Positions 1 through 8,164 of a DNA stretch of 28,320 bases are shown piece after piece. Position numbers and translations under genes: made by a program. This DNA comes from Chloroflexi bacterium UBA4730 (GTDB lineage: Bacteria > Chloroflexota > Limnocylindria > P2-11E), in the NCBI GenBank assembly GCA_002404155.1, contig DHJC01000012.1, forward strand, positions 1 through 28,320. Direction: 5' to 3'. Under the pieces are notes generated by a model. The model did no database searches, was not told the DNA's origin, and saw nothing but the letters and a program-made list of their open reading frames with translations. How positions within the stretch are numbered: the stretch's first letter is position 1; each line of letters begins with the position of its first letter.

Positions 1-82
1 GACAACGAGATATGGGACTAGCTCCAGGCGACGCAAACGGTGTGCCCAGGGCGATGGCACGCCCCGTGCGCCACGCCGGACC

Positions 83-268
83 ATGAAAGACAAGCCGAAG
101 ACCGAGAATTTCGGAAAGCCCGACCTGGAAGCCGAGCGCATCGTGGAACAGCAGGAGGGGATCGTCGCGGACAAGGGCCGGGTGAAGGACAGCGATCGCC
201 CGGAGGCCAACGTTCCGCACCCCGAGGATGTCAGCATGATGGACAACGCCAAGACGAAGGGCCGCTAG
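83..268 (+). CDS. small hydrophilic protein of unknown function
   Basis: A 61-residue reading frame starts at an ATG and ends in TAG, 19 bases before the ligase start. It is very rich in charged residues (Lys, Glu, Asp, Arg), has no hydrophobic segment and no cysteine, and is probably soluble and largely disordered. Third codon positions are mostly G or C, as in the neighbouring real genes, which favours real coding over chance. There is no clear Shine-Dalgarno sequence before the ATG. I do not recognise the family. A longer frame overlaps it from position 40, but its Arg/Gly/Pro-rich product looks like a shadow. Confidence 0.5.
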   Translation: MKDKPKTENFGKPDLEAERIVEQQEGIVADKGRVKDSDRPEANVPHPEDVSMMDNAKTKGR

Positions 269-287
269 ACCTTCCTAGACTCGCCGG

Positions 288-1346
288 GTGAATGCGCCCG
301 GGCCGAGCGTGCCCTTCCCGCCGATGGAGGCGGAGCTCGTCGAAGGCCTTCCCACCGGCGACCGCTGGCGCTACGAGCCGAAGTGGGATGGATTCCGTGG
401 CGTGTTCGAAAACGATGGCGGCGAGCTCGCGCTCTGGAGCCGTAACGGCCGTCCGCTCCTACGCTACTTTCCCGAGCTCCGCGCAGTGGGGGAACGGCTG
501 CCGCCGCACTCGGCGCTGGACGGCGAGATCGTCATCGAGCGCGACGGCGCGCTCGACTTCGACGCGATGCAGCTGCGTCTCCATCCGGCCGAGTCGCGGA
601 TCCGCAAGCTCTCGGTGGAGACGCCGGCGACGTTCATCGCGTTCGACATCCTCTTGTGGAACGGCGAAGCCCTCCACGACCGGCCGCTCGCGGAGCGTCG
701 CGTCGAGCTCGAGAAGCGCGCCACCGCATTCACCCTTTCGCCGCAGACGACCGATCGCGCGCAGGCGCAGCGGTGGCTCGAGCGGCTCGAGATGATCGGG
801 CTCGACGGTGTCGTCTGTAAGCGCGCCGATCTCGCCTATAAGCCCGGCTCGCGCGAGGCGGTCGTGAAGGTGAAGCACCACAAGACCTGCGACTGCGTGA
901 TCGTCGGCTATCGCAAGAACGGCAACCGCGTGGCGAGCCTCCTGCTCGGGCTCTACGCCGACGGCGACACGCTCGATTTCGTCGGTCATACGTCGGGCAT
1001 CTCCGGTGATCTGCAGAAGGACCTCCAGAGGCGGCTGCCGCCGCTCGTAGAGACCGGTCACCTCGGCGACGGGCGCATGCCTGGCGGCGAGAGCCGCTGG
1101 TCGCAGGGCAAGGACCTCGCATGGGTCGAGGTGCGACCGGAGATCGTGTGCGAGGTGCGGTACGACAAGATGGAGTCCGATCGGTTCCGCCACGGCACAC
1201 GCTTTCTGCGGTTCCGTCCGGACAAGGACCCCCGGCAGTGCACCTGGGACCAAGTGCGGCCGGCGCGGCGCGACGGCGATCCCACAATCTCCGGGCTCCT
1301 CGAGTCCGACCGGTCGCTTCCTCGGTCGCACAGGGACCGTGCGTAG
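288..1346 (+). CDS. ligC: ATP-dependent DNA ligase, LigC type
   Basis: This 352-residue protein is a nick-sealing ATP-dependent DNA ligase. The adenylation domain is visible: motif I KWDG with nucleotidylated Lys32, motif III LDGE near residues 77-80, motif IIIa around FDILLWNG (119-126), motif IV LDGVVCK (172-178) and motif V VKVKH (193-197). An OB-fold follows, and the conserved end reads RFRPDKDPRQCTW. Asp rather than Glu in motif IV, and the overall length, match the mycobacterial LigC family better than the ligase domain of LigD. There is no polymerase or nuclease domain. LigC is known in mycobacteria to act with Prim-PolC in short-patch excision repair, and a matching polymerase lies 450 bp downstream, convergent. 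The GTG start has no obvious Shine-Dalgarno sequence. Confidence 0.88.
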   Translation: MNAPGPSVPFPPMEAELVEGLPTGDRWRYEPKWDGFRGVFENDGGELALWSRNGRPLLRYFPELRAVGERLPPHSALDGEIVIERDGALDFDAMQLRLHPAESRIRKLSVETPATFIAFDILLWNGEALHDRPLAERRVELEKRATAFTLSPQTTDRAQAQRWLERLEMIGLDGVVCKRADLAYKPGSREAVVKVKHHKTCDCVIVGYRKNGNRVASLLLGLYADGDTLDFVGHTSGISGDLQKDLQRRLPPLVETGHLGDGRMPGGESRWSQGKDLAWVEVRPEIVCEVRYDKMESDRFRHGTRFLRFRPDKDPRQCTWDQVRPARRDGDPTISGLLESDRSLPRSHRDRA

Positions 1347-1382
1347 CTCGGCGTACCCTTCGTTACGGTGAGTGGGCGCAAC

Positions 1383-1727
1383 ATGAATGTGCTGGTCGTC
1401 GACGACCAGGAGGCGATCCGCGATACCTTGCAGACCGCGCTCGATGACGAAGGCTTCACGGTCGAGACCGCCGCGAACGGACTGGAGGCGCTCGACATCC
1501 TACGACGGTGGGAGCCGTGCGTGATCCTGCTCGATCTCATGATGCCGGTGATGGACGGCTGGGCCTTCTGCGCCGAGCAAAAGCGGGTGGGGAACACGGT
1601 GCCCGTGGTCCTGCTCTCCGCGGCAGGGGCCCTCGAGGAACACCAGAAAACGCTGCAGGTCGTTGGCGTGATCGCGAAGCCGTTCGACATCGATCGCGTC
1701 ATCACGACGATCGAAGGTGTGTGCTGA
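1383..1727 (+). CDS. receiver-only response regulator
   Basis: This is a single CheY-like receiver domain of about 114 residues with no output domain. The acidic pair is in VVDDQ. The phosphoacceptor Asp is in LLDLMMP (residue 51 from this start). The conserved Ser is in LLSA, and the conserved Lys is followed by Pro in AKPF. An in-frame GTG at 1368 would add five residues; I chose the ATG because it sits just before the first strand, as is usual. No histidine kinase is nearby, so the partner is unknown. It lies between the ligase and the convergent polymerase gene, 36 bases after ligC, and could be co-transcribed with ligC. A role in DNA repair is only suggested by position. Confidence 0.85.
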   Translation: MNVLVVDDQEAIRDTLQTALDDEGFTVETAANGLEALDILRRWEPCVILLDLMMPVMDGWAFCAEQKRVGNTVPVVLLSAAGALEEHQKTLQVVGVIAKPFDIDRVITTIEGVC

Positions 1728-1737
1728 AGAACCGTCC

Positions 1738-1761
1738 GGCCCCCGCGAGCCGGGGGGGGCC
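1738..1761. terminator. GC-rich hairpin between convergent genes
   Basis: A C-run and a G-run in the 64-base gap between the response regulator and the convergent polymerase gene can pair as GGCCCCC with GGGGGCC, or in a shifted register with a 5-base loop. No T-tract follows on either strand, so this is a possible two-way terminator inferred mainly from position. Confidence 0.3.
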
Positions 1762-1791
1762 CTGAGGGCGAAGCGCAAGTCGCGAGCAGGG

Positions 1792-2718
1792 TTATCCAGC
1801 CGCCTTCGGCGGCTTAAGACCCAATCGCTCGAAGAGCGGGACGAGGCTCTTCGATGATCTCCACATCCCGTCCATGAGGTCACCGACCTTCGCGATGCGC
1901 GCGGCCATCGTCTCCATCGTGAAGTCCGCGGCTTCGACGTCCGCGACCTCATCCCAGCGCAGCGGTGCGGACGCCCGCGCGTCCTGGGTCGGGCGGATCG
2001 AGTAGGCGCACGCGATCGTCCGATCGCGCGCGTTCTGGCCGAAATCCACGAACACGCCGGTGCGATCGGCCACCTTCCACGTGGTCGTGGCGATGTCCGG
2101 CACGCGGCGCTCGACCTCCTGGGCGCAGGCCTTCGCGAACCGGCGGACCTCGGGAAACGGCAGCTCCGGCACGATCGGCGCGAGGATGTGGATCCCGGTC
2201 GATCCGGACGTCTTCGGCCAGCTTTCGAGGCCGAGCTCATCCATGACGTCCTTCACCACGAGCGCGATCGTCCGCACGTACGCCCAGGGATCTCCGCCGC
2301 GGGGATCGAGGTCGATGAGCAGGTAGTCGGGCCTCTCCACGTCGCCGATCCGCGAGGACCACGTATGCAGGTCGATGCAGCCGAGGTTGGCGATCCACGC
2401 GAGCGCCGCGGCATCGTTCACGACCGGGAAGTCGGCGGTCCGCCCGCTCGGGAACTGGATGGTGTACGTCTCGAGCCACTCGGGGTGCGGGACCGGCACG
2501 CGCTTCTGGTAGAAGAACTGACCGTCGACGCCGTTGGGGTAGCGGAGCATCTGCATGACCCGTTGCTGCACATGTGGGAGGACGGCCGGCGCGACGGAGA
2601 CGTAGTAGTCGACAAGGTCGCCCTTCGTGAGCCCGCGTTGGGGAAAGAAGATCTTGTCCCGGTTCGTGACGGTCACGTCCCGGCCGGCCACTTGCACGTA
2701 TTCAGGATGACGCATCAT
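1792..2718 (-). CDS. ligD: LigD-type primase-polymerase (Prim-PolC/PolD-like)
   Basis: This 308-residue stand-alone polymerase domain belongs to the archaeo-eukaryotic primase superfamily found in LigD. The catalytic aspartates are in LIDLDPR (Asp136 and Asp138) and VDFGQN (Asp225). The nucleotide-binding SGSTGIH motif is at 171-177. The N-terminal part carries the conserved VTNRDKIFFP segment. The protein has no ligase or phosphoesterase domain, so it is not full-length LigD. Such proteins insert ribo- or deoxyribonucleotides at gaps and breaks. In Mycobacterium tuberculosis the comparable gene (Rv3730c) sits next to ligC (Rv3731). Here it is convergent with ligC, with a receiver gene between. 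No Ku gene is in the window, so an excision-repair role is more likely than end joining. The start is one of two adjacent ATGs. Confidence 0.87.
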   Translation of the reverse strand: MMRHPEYVQVAGRDVTVTNRDKIFFPQRGLTKGDLVDYYVSVAPAVLPHVQQRVMQMLRYPNGVDGQFFYQKRVPVPHPEWLETYTIQFPSGRTADFPVVNDAAALAWIANLGCIDLHTWSSRIGDVERPDYLLIDLDPRGGDPWAYVRTIALVVKDVMDELGLESWPKTSGSTGIHILAPIVPELPFPEVRRFAKACAQEVERRVPDIATTTWKVADRTGVFVDFGQNARDRTIACAYSIRPTQDARASAPLRWDEVADVEAADFTMETMAARIAKVGDLMDGMWRSSKSLVPLFERLGLKPPKAAG

Positions 2719-2747
2719 GCCGCTGCGCGGCGGCTCGGGAGGCTGGA

Positions 2748-3596
2748 ATGATCAGACGCTTCATCAACCGGAACCTGCTCGACAGGTGGGACTGGGGCGT
2801 CGGCATCGCCGACTTCTACTCATCGGTCGACCGCTTCGTGGTGCGGCCGGAGTGGCTGCGGAGCTTCTTCCACGGCACCTGGCTCGGCCATCCGCTGCAT
2901 CCGCTGCTCACCGACGTGCCGATCGGCGGCCTGACGATCGCGCTCGTCCTCGACCTGCTCGGCATCTACGACGGCGCCAACTGGGCGACCCTCCTCGGCT
3001 TCGGCGGCCTGATCCTCGCCGCGATCGCGGGCTTCGTGGATCTCGATGAGACCGATGGCAAGGCCCGCCAGTACGGGGGCGTACATGCCTCGCTCATGCT
3101 CGTGGCGATGGCCTTCTACATCTTCTCGCTCGCGGTGCGATTCGGCTACGCGCCGGGGACGCCGTATCACGCCACGCTCACGGCGGCGCTCGGATACCTG
3201 TTCATCGTGATGGGCGCGTATATCGGTGCGGACCTGGTCTTCGCGCTCGGCAACATGGTCGACCGGCACGCGTGGCGCTCCGGCGGCACGAAGTGGGCCG
3301 CCCTCGACGTCACCGAGGTACCGGAGCGTCAGCCGACGAAGGCCAAGGCCGGCGCGCAAACGCTCGTGCTCGTGCGCGTGGGCGAGCAGATCTCGGCGCT
3401 CCACGACGTCTGCGCCCATGCGGGCTGCTCGCTTTCGGAGGGCAAGGTCGTCGGCGACACCATCCAGTGCCCCTGTCACGGCTCGCGCTTCAAGATCGCC
3501 GACGGCAGCGTCGTCGTCGGTCCGGCAACCTACGACCAGCCCGCGTTCGAGGTGCGCCGCGCGGAAGGGAAGCTCGAGGCGCGCCGGGTCCGCTAG
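2748..3596 (+). CDS. DUF2231-Rieske fusion, membrane-anchored iron-sulfur protein
   Basis: A 282-residue protein joins an N-terminal membrane domain with several hydrophobic spans (roughly 58-74, 81-98, 112-132 and 145-168; DUF2231-like, with the HPLHPLLTDVPIG signature) to a C-terminal Rieske [2Fe-2S] domain. The cluster ligands are Cys222 and His224 in CAH, and Cys241 and His244 in CPCH. Cys227 and Cys243 fit the disulfide pair of high-potential Rieske proteins. This suggests an electron carrier fixed to the membrane. A GGGAGG sequence sits 5 bases before the ATG. The gene is divergent from the polymerase gene with about 29 bases between, and its TAG stop overlaps the stop of the next, convergent gene. 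Its electron donor and acceptor are unknown. Confidence 0.85.
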   Translation: MIRRFINRNLLDRWDWGVGIADFYSSVDRFVVRPEWLRSFFHGTWLGHPLHPLLTDVPIGGLTIALVLDLLGIYDGANWATLLGFGGLILAAIAGFVDLDETDGKARQYGGVHASLMLVAMAFYIFSLAVRFGYAPGTPYHATLTAALGYLFIVMGAYIGADLVFALGNMVDRHAWRSGGTKWAALDVTEVPERQPTKAKAGAQTLVLVRVGEQISALHDVCAHAGCSLSEGKVVGDTIQCPCHGSRFKIADGSVVVGPATYDQPAFEVRRAEGKLEARRVR

Positions 3597-4789
3597 GGCT
3601 GCGACGGCGCGATGCGCACCACGCGGTCGTCGCCCGCGACGGGCGAGCCGCGGCCGTCCCGGTTGCTGGTCGTGACGTAGAGCGCGCCGTCCGGTCCCTG
3701 CACCGCGGCGCGCAGCCGCCCGTACTTGCCCTTCAAGAGGAGGTCCTGCTGCGTCGCGACGGTCGGCGTGACCGTGAAGCGGCGCAGCGACGTATCCTTC
3801 AGCGCCGCGACGAACAACGACCCGCTCCAGCTGCCCCAGCTCGGACCGAAGACGAACGCCGCGCCGGACGTCGCGAACGTGACGTTCCCTGACGACCAGA
3901 TCGGATCCGTCATTCCACGGGCCGCGCCGCCGCTCTGGTGCACCGCCGGCCAGCCGTAGTTCACGCCAGCCTGGATGAAGTTGATCTCGTCGTCGTCGTT
4001 CTCGCCGTGCTCGACCTCGTAGACGTCGGTGCCGCTGAACGCGATCCCCTGCGGGTTGCGGTTGCCCCACGTGTAGACAGCCGTGCGGCCCGTGGCGCCC
4101 GCGATGATCGGGTTGTCGGCCGGGATGCTGCCGTCGGGGTTCACCCGCAGCACCTTGCCATTGAGCGAGTTCGGGTCCTGCGCGAGCGACGGCGTACCGG
4201 TCTCGCCCATCGTGATCCAGAGATGCTTCGTCGAGTCGAACCGGATGCGGCAGCCGTCGTGGTTGCCGCCCGAGCGCATGCCGGTCCGGATGACGAACCC
4301 ATCGAGCGTCCACGAGGTGCCCGAGAGGACGTAGCGCAACACCTCGTTCACGACGCCGCCGGCCTGCTGATCGGTGCGCGTCGCGCAGACGTACACGAAG
4401 CCGTTCGTCGTGAACTCAGGATCCACCGCGATGCCCATGAGCCCGCTCTCACCGTTCTGGACGACGTTGGCGACGGCCAGCGTTGCGAGCTTCCGCGCCC
4501 CGGACGCGCCGCTTTCGAAGACCTGCAGCGTGCCCCCGCGCTCCGTGACGAGCATCTGGCCGTCCGGCGCGAAGGCGATGTCCCACGGGATGACGAGGTT
4601 TGCCTGGACCACCTGATCGGTGAGCCGCGGGACGAACGTCGGCGCCGGTGCCGCGGTCGTCGCGGCCGCCGCGGTCGAGGCGGCCGCTGAGGTCGGGCTC
4701 GCCACGACGGGCGTCGCCGTGCTCGTGGCTGTAGGTGATGTGCAGGCCGAGAGCCAGAGGGCGGCGACGGCGATGCCGATCCGACGCAT
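3593..4789 (-). CDS. PQQ-type glucose/sorbosone dehydrogenase homologue, lipoprotein
   Basis: A 398-residue lipoprotein starts with a short signal peptide ending in the lipobox LSAC (Cys16). An Ala/Thr/Ser/Pro linker follows, then a six-bladed beta-propeller of the glucose/sorbosone dehydrogenase family. Recognisable blocks are IPWDIAFAPDG, GGNHDG with the likely catalytic His, SLNGKVLRVNPDGSIP, WGNRNPQG with the conserved Arg, EHGENDDDEINFI, and a C-terminal PDGALYVTTSNRDGRG. Family members oxidise sugars or related alcohols outside the membrane using PQQ. No PQQ synthesis genes are nearby and many homologues have no proven substrate. The open frame continues upstream of this ATG, but the signal peptide fixes the start here. 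Its TAG stop lies inside the CTAG shared with the Rieske gene. Confidence 0.87.
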   Translation of the reverse strand: MRRIGIAVAALWLSACTSPTATSTATPVVASPTSAAASTAAAATTAAPAPTFVPRLTDQVVQANLVIPWDIAFAPDGQMLVTERGGTLQVFESGASGARKLATLAVANVVQNGESGLMGIAVDPEFTTNGFVYVCATRTDQQAGGVVNEVLRYVLSGTSWTLDGFVIRTGMRSGGNHDGCRIRFDSTKHLWITMGETGTPSLAQDPNSLNGKVLRVNPDGSIPADNPIIAGATGRTAVYTWGNRNPQGIAFSGTDVYEVEHGENDDDEINFIQAGVNYGWPAVHQSGGAARGMTDPIWSSGNVTFATSGAAFVFGPSWGSWSGSLFVAALKDTSLRRFTVTPTVATQQDLLLKGKYGRLRAAVQGPDGALYVTTSNRDGRGSPVAGDDRVVRIAPSQP

Positions 4790-4822
4790 CCGACCAGTAT
4801 CCGCGCTCGCTACGCTGCGATC

Positions 4823-5644
4823 GTGGCGCTGGTCTTCGCCTGCATTGCCCCACATGGCGGCATCGCGATCGCCGCCGCCTGCGCGCCGGAGCAGCGGGAC
4901 CTCGCGGCGGTCACCCGGCGCGGGATGGAGGAGCTCGGCCGCCGCTTCGACCAGGCCACGCCCGAGGTCGCGGTCGTCCTGACGCCGCACAACATCCACG
5001 TCGAAGGTGCGATGGCCGTGGTCACGTCGGGCACCGTCGCCGGCGCGCTCGAGGGCCACCCGGATGTCGCGCTGCGGCTACCGATCGATCGGGCCCTCGC
5101 GCAGGCGAACCGTGACGCGATCGCCGCGGAGGGCATCCCCGTCGCAGGCGTGAGCTACGGCGCGAACGATGCGGCTGCTGCGACCTTCCCGATGGACTGG
5201 GCGATCCTCGTGCCCCTGTGGTTCATGGGCGGCCGCTCGGACCCGCCCGTGCAGACCGTCGTCATCGCGCCGGCGCGCGATCTCCCCTACGAGCGCCATG
5301 TCGCGGCCGGACGGGCGATCGGGAAGGCCGCGGCCGAGTCAGGCAAGCGCGTCGCGCTCATCGCGAGCTGCGACCACGGTCATGGGCACGACGCGAACGG
5401 CCCGTACGGGTTCACGCCGAAGTCGCGTGAGTTCGACGAGCAGGTGGTTGCACTCATCAAGAAGGACGACCTCGCCGGCCTGATGCAGATGGACCCCAAG
5501 CTCCCGGTCGACGCCAAGGCCGACAGCTACTGGCAGATGCTCATGCTCCACGGGGCGCTCGGCGGGAAGTGGAAGGGCGAGTTCCTCAGCTACGAGGCTC
5601 CGACGTACTTCGGAATGCTCTGCGCCGCGTACCGCCCGCGCTAG
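4823..5644 (+). CDS. class III extradiol dioxygenase (LigB-like) homologue
   Basis: This 273-residue protein of the LigB/MEMO-like fold resembles the catalytic subunit of class III ring-cleavage dioxygenases. Likely iron ligands and catalytic residues are His11 in APHGG, His56 and His59 in TPHNIHVE, and the His-rich CDHGHGHD near 183-190. Family enzymes open catechol-type rings with Fe(II) and O2. No other aromatic-degradation genes are adjacent, so the substrate is unknown and a non-catabolic MEMO-like role is possible. The GTG start lies 33 bases from the divergent sugar-dehydrogenase start. Its TAG stop overlaps the stop of the convergent Hsp70 gene in a CTAG. Confidence 0.8.
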   Translation: MALVFACIAPHGGIAIAAACAPEQRDLAAVTRRGMEELGRRFDQATPEVAVVLTPHNIHVEGAMAVVTSGTVAGALEGHPDVALRLPIDRALAQANRDAIAAEGIPVAGVSYGANDAAAATFPMDWAILVPLWFMGGRSDPPVQTVVIAPARDLPYERHVAAGRAIGKAAAESGKRVALIASCDHGHGHDANGPYGFTPKSREFDEQVVALIKKDDLAGLMQMDPKLPVDAKADSYWQMLMLHGALGGKWKGEFLSYEAPTYFGMLCAAYRPR

Positions 5645-6954
5645 GCGCGGGCCAACCCCGCGGCGACGGCCGTGTGCGCCGCCGCGTCTCGCAGCTCTGC
5701 GTTTTCGAATCGTTTGCGCAACAAGGTCCGCGCCGCGGGGATCGCGCTCGACCCTCCCGTGCAGACGATCTCGATGATCTCGCCGGCCCGCACGCCGCTC
5801 CGCTCGAGCACCGTGGTGAGCGCGGCGTCGACGCGGGCGAGGAGCGGCGCGATGGCGACCTCGAACGCCCGGCGCGAGGCCTGCTGGTCGATATCGACCG
5901 CTCCACGGTGGAAGCTGAACAACGCGAGCTGGATCGATGACAGCTCGATCTTCGTCGCGTCCACCGCCGCGAACATCTCGTAGCCGAGCTGCAGCTCGAT
6001 CGTGCTGCGCAGGGCCGCGAGCTCCCGCTTCGGCGCCCCGAGCGCTTGGAGATCGTCGAGGGCATCGAGGATGGGCTTCTCGTTGAGCGCCGAGAGCGCT
6101 CGCCAGTCTCCGATCGCGCTGGTGATGAACCGCGGCAGGATCAGCCGCTTCTCGCCCCACTGCTTCTCCGCGCCGAGGTGCGGTGCGACGAGCCGATCGA
6201 TTAGCAGCTGGGTGAAGCGATCGCCCGCGACGTCCACACCGGCGGTGCCGAGGACGTCGATCTCCCCTTTGTAACGACGCGTTACACAGAGGTCGAGCGT
6301 CCCGCCACCGAAGTCGAAGACGAGGGCGAGCCCTGCCGGGACGTCGGCCGCAAATGCAGCAGCGATGGGCTCTTCCACGAACCGGACGTTGCGAAGACCG
6401 GCTAGGCGCGCGGCTTGCTCAAGGCGGGTCCGTGCCCGCTCTTCGACCTCGCGTCCACCGACAAATTCGACCGGTCGGCCGACGGTCGCTGACGTCGGCC
6501 GAATGCCTGTGAGCTCCTCGACCCGCTGGAAGATCCCGGACAGGATCATCGCGATCAGATCTTCGAGGCCGCGCTCGTCGCCGAACACGTTCGTGTGCGA
6601 CAGGAGCGGATCCCCGAGGAATGTCTTCAATGACTGGAAGAACCGTCCCGGAGAGGACACGTCAGTGAAGATGTGGGCCTCGACCGTCGGCTGTTCCGGG
6701 TCGCTCGAGGCCATGCGGATGCCGAGCATCTTGAACTCGCGACGAACCGGCCCGCGCGCGCGGTTGTCCGCGAGGAACGACTGGATCGCCGGATGACCGA
6801 TCTGCGCGGAGCCATCGCGGCGGACGTACAGCACGCTCGGCAGCGTGTCGCCTGCGATGGGATCGATCGGCAGCAGTCGCACGCCGGAGCCATCGAACAC
6901 CGCGACCGCGCTGTTCGAGGTGCCGAAGTCGAGTCCGAAACGAAGCTCGGTCAC
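5641..6954 (-). CDS. YegD-like Hsp70 family protein
   Basis: This 437-residue actin-fold ATPase is of the Hsp70 superfamily. Phosphate-1 is LDFGTSNSA (residues 8-16), phosphate-2 is FDFGGGTLDL (213-222), and the adenosine motif is CTGGSSAIP near 399. The protein stops soon after the nucleotide-binding domain and lacks the usual substrate-binding domain and lid, like E. coli YegD (about 450 residues). I chose the GTG at 6954 because it precedes the first strand and leaves 17 bases to the divergent regulator. A GTG at 6987 would add 11 residues and overlap that gene. Clients and co-chaperones are unknown; no DnaJ or GrpE gene is nearby. Confidence 0.85.
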   Translation of the reverse strand: MTELRFGLDFGTSNSAVAVFDGSGVRLLPIDPIAGDTLPSVLYVRRDGSAQIGHPAIQSFLADNRARGPVRREFKMLGIRMASSDPEQPTVEAHIFTDVSSPGRFFQSLKTFLGDPLLSHTNVFGDERGLEDLIAMILSGIFQRVEELTGIRPTSATVGRPVEFVGGREVEERARTRLEQAARLAGLRNVRFVEEPIAAAFAADVPAGLALVFDFGGGTLDLCVTRRYKGEIDVLGTAGVDVAGDRFTQLLIDRLVAPHLGAEKQWGEKRLILPRFITSAIGDWRALSALNEKPILDALDDLQALGAPKRELAALRSTIELQLGYEMFAAVDATKIELSSIQLALFSFHRGAVDIDQQASRRAFEVAIAPLLARVDAALTTVLERSGVRAGEIIEIVCTGGSSAIPAARTLLRKRFENAELRDAAAHTAVAAGLARA

Positions 6955-6971
6955 CGTAAGAGGATGCGCCA

Positions 6972-7364
6972 ATGACCGCCGGCGCACGTCCGGCCGTGGT
7001 GATCGCGGAGGACGATGACCACATCGCCTTCCTGCTCTCCGAAACGTTGCGGGCCGATGGGATCACCGAGCCCATCGTCGTTTCGAACGGTGCGCTCGTG
7101 ATCGACGCGGTCATCAGCTCGGGCGCGCGGCTGCTCATCCTCGACGTGCAGATGCCCGGTGCCAGCGGTATCGACGTCTACGACGTGGTCCGCAATCACC
7201 CCGCGTTGGCGGGCATCGCAGTCCTGTTCGTCACCGCCAATCCCGAGATCGCGCGCACCACGCTGCGCGGCAACGCGCCGCGCGAGGTGATGGCCAAGCC
7301 ATTCGACATCGACGAGCTGCTAGCCAAAGTGCACGAGCTTCTGCGCGAAGAGCTCGCGGCCTGA
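6972..7364 (+). CDS. receiver-only response regulator
   Basis: A 130-residue protein consists of one CheY-like receiver domain. The acidic residues are in IAEDDD, the phosphoacceptor is Asp58 in LILDVQMPG, Thr88 is in FVTAN, and Lys109 is in AKPF. A good AGAGGA ribosome site lies 7 bases before the ATG. It is divergent from the Hsp70-like gene with a 17-base gap, so their promoters must overlap the coding starts. No kinase or output domain is adjacent. It is the second orphan receiver in the window. Both share the AKPFDID segment, which may mean common ancestry but is also a frequent receiver motif. Confidence 0.87.
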   Translation: MTAGARPAVVIAEDDDHIAFLLSETLRADGITEPIVVSNGALVIDAVISSGARLLILDVQMPGASGIDVYDVVRNHPALAGIAVLFVTANPEIARTTLRGNAPREVMAKPFDIDELLAKVHELLREELAA

Positions 7365-7386
7365 TCACGCGGGGCTAGTCAGGCGA

Positions 7387-7405
7387 GGCTGGGCTTTGCC
7401 CGGCC
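7387..7405. terminator. hairpin between convergent genes
   Basis: GGCTGGGC and GCCCGGCC form an 8-pair stem (one G-T pair) with a TTT loop in the 47-base gap between the receiver gene and the convergent SCO1664-family gene. No T-tract follows on either strand. The position fits a two-way terminator. Confidence 0.4.
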
Positions 7406-7411
7406 GAGCCG

Positions 7412-8134
7412 TTAAAAGGGCGGCCAGGGGACCGCCATCCGGTACGGGTCGGGCTGCGGGAAGACCTTCGTCCGGATGAGCCGGTCGACACGCGCGTTCA
7501 GGGCGCGCATCTCGGCCGGCGCGAGCAGCCGCTGGAGCGCCTCGCAGAGCAGACCGTCGAGCTTCACCCGTAGCGAGCGCAGCACGTCGAGCTCGTCGGG
7601 CGCGATCGGGTCGCCGCGCCAGTCCCACAGGATCGTCCGCAGCTTCGGCTCGGCCGCGAAGCAGACCCCGTGATCCACGCCGTACACGTGGCCCCCGGGT
7701 GCCGGGAGGAGATGACCTCCTTTTCGATCGGCGTTGTTCACAGTGGCATCGAAGAGGGCGATGCGACGCAGCCGCTCGTCGGGCTCGTTCACCAGCTTCC
7801 AGACGTCGGCACTCTCGTCCATGTCGATCCACAGCTGCGCCATGCCTTCGCCGAAGGGGCCGTCGTCCCGCATGACCGTCGGGGGCACGATCTCCCAGCC
7901 GCTCGCCTCCGACACGAGGTACGCCGCGCGCTCACGCTTCCAGAGAGTGCCGTCCGGGAAATCCTCGAGCGGTCGCTCTCCGCGCACCGGTTTGTAGACG
8001 CAGGTCGCGCTGATCTCGCCGTCGTTCACGGTGCCGAGGAACGTCGTGTTCGAGGCTGCGACGATGCGGCCTTGCACCGTCAGCTCGCCCAGCTCCAGCA
8101 GCCGGAGCGCGGCCTCGCGATCGAGCGCGGTCAC
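7412..8134 (-). CDS. SCO1664 family protein (kinase-like fold)
   Basis: This 240-residue protein matches the SCO1664 family, known mainly in actinobacteria and related groups and distantly similar to PI3/PI4 kinases. Visible kinase-like features are a Lys in VYKPVRGE (about residue 48), a catalytic-loop-like FDATVNNADRK (128-138), and a metal-site-like GVDHG (152-156). The enzymatic activity is unproven. The open frame runs on to 8617, but that extension lies antisense to the monooxygenase. The GTG at 8134 matches the usual start and leaves 30 bases to the divergent neighbour. A GGAGG lies almost directly against this GTG, which is unusually close. Confidence 0.82.
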   Translation of the reverse strand: MTALDREAALRLLELGELTVQGRIVAASNTTFLGTVNDGEISATCVYKPVRGERPLEDFPDGTLWKRERAAYLVSEASGWEIVPPTVMRDDGPFGEGMAQLWIDMDESADVWKLVNEPDERLRRIALFDATVNNADRKGGHLLPAPGGHVYGVDHGVCFAAEPKLRTILWDWRGDPIAPDELDVLRSLRVKLDGLLCEALQRLLAPAEMRALNARVDRLIRTKVFPQPDPYRMAVPWPPF

Positions 8135-8164
8135 CCCTCCAGTGTGCGGCCGATACTGCCCTGC

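Noticed and set aside
1..21. Possible end of an upstream gene (in-frame codons ending in TAG)
   Set aside because: Only six codons are visible, so nothing can be assigned.
40..291. Open frame overlapping the small protein at 83-268
   Set aside because: The Arg/Gly/Pro-rich shadow has poor third-position bias compared with the frame starting at 83.
288..2718. Non-homologous end-joining locus
   Set aside because: The polymerase and ligase are separate LigC/Prim-PolC-type proteins, and no Ku gene or LigD phosphoesterase is in the window.
2820..4313. Very long minus-strand open frame (497 codons) covering the Rieske gene and part of the dehydrogenase
   Set aside because: Its product is Arg/Ala/Gly-rich with no family features and lies antisense to clear genes. 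High GC content makes stops rare.
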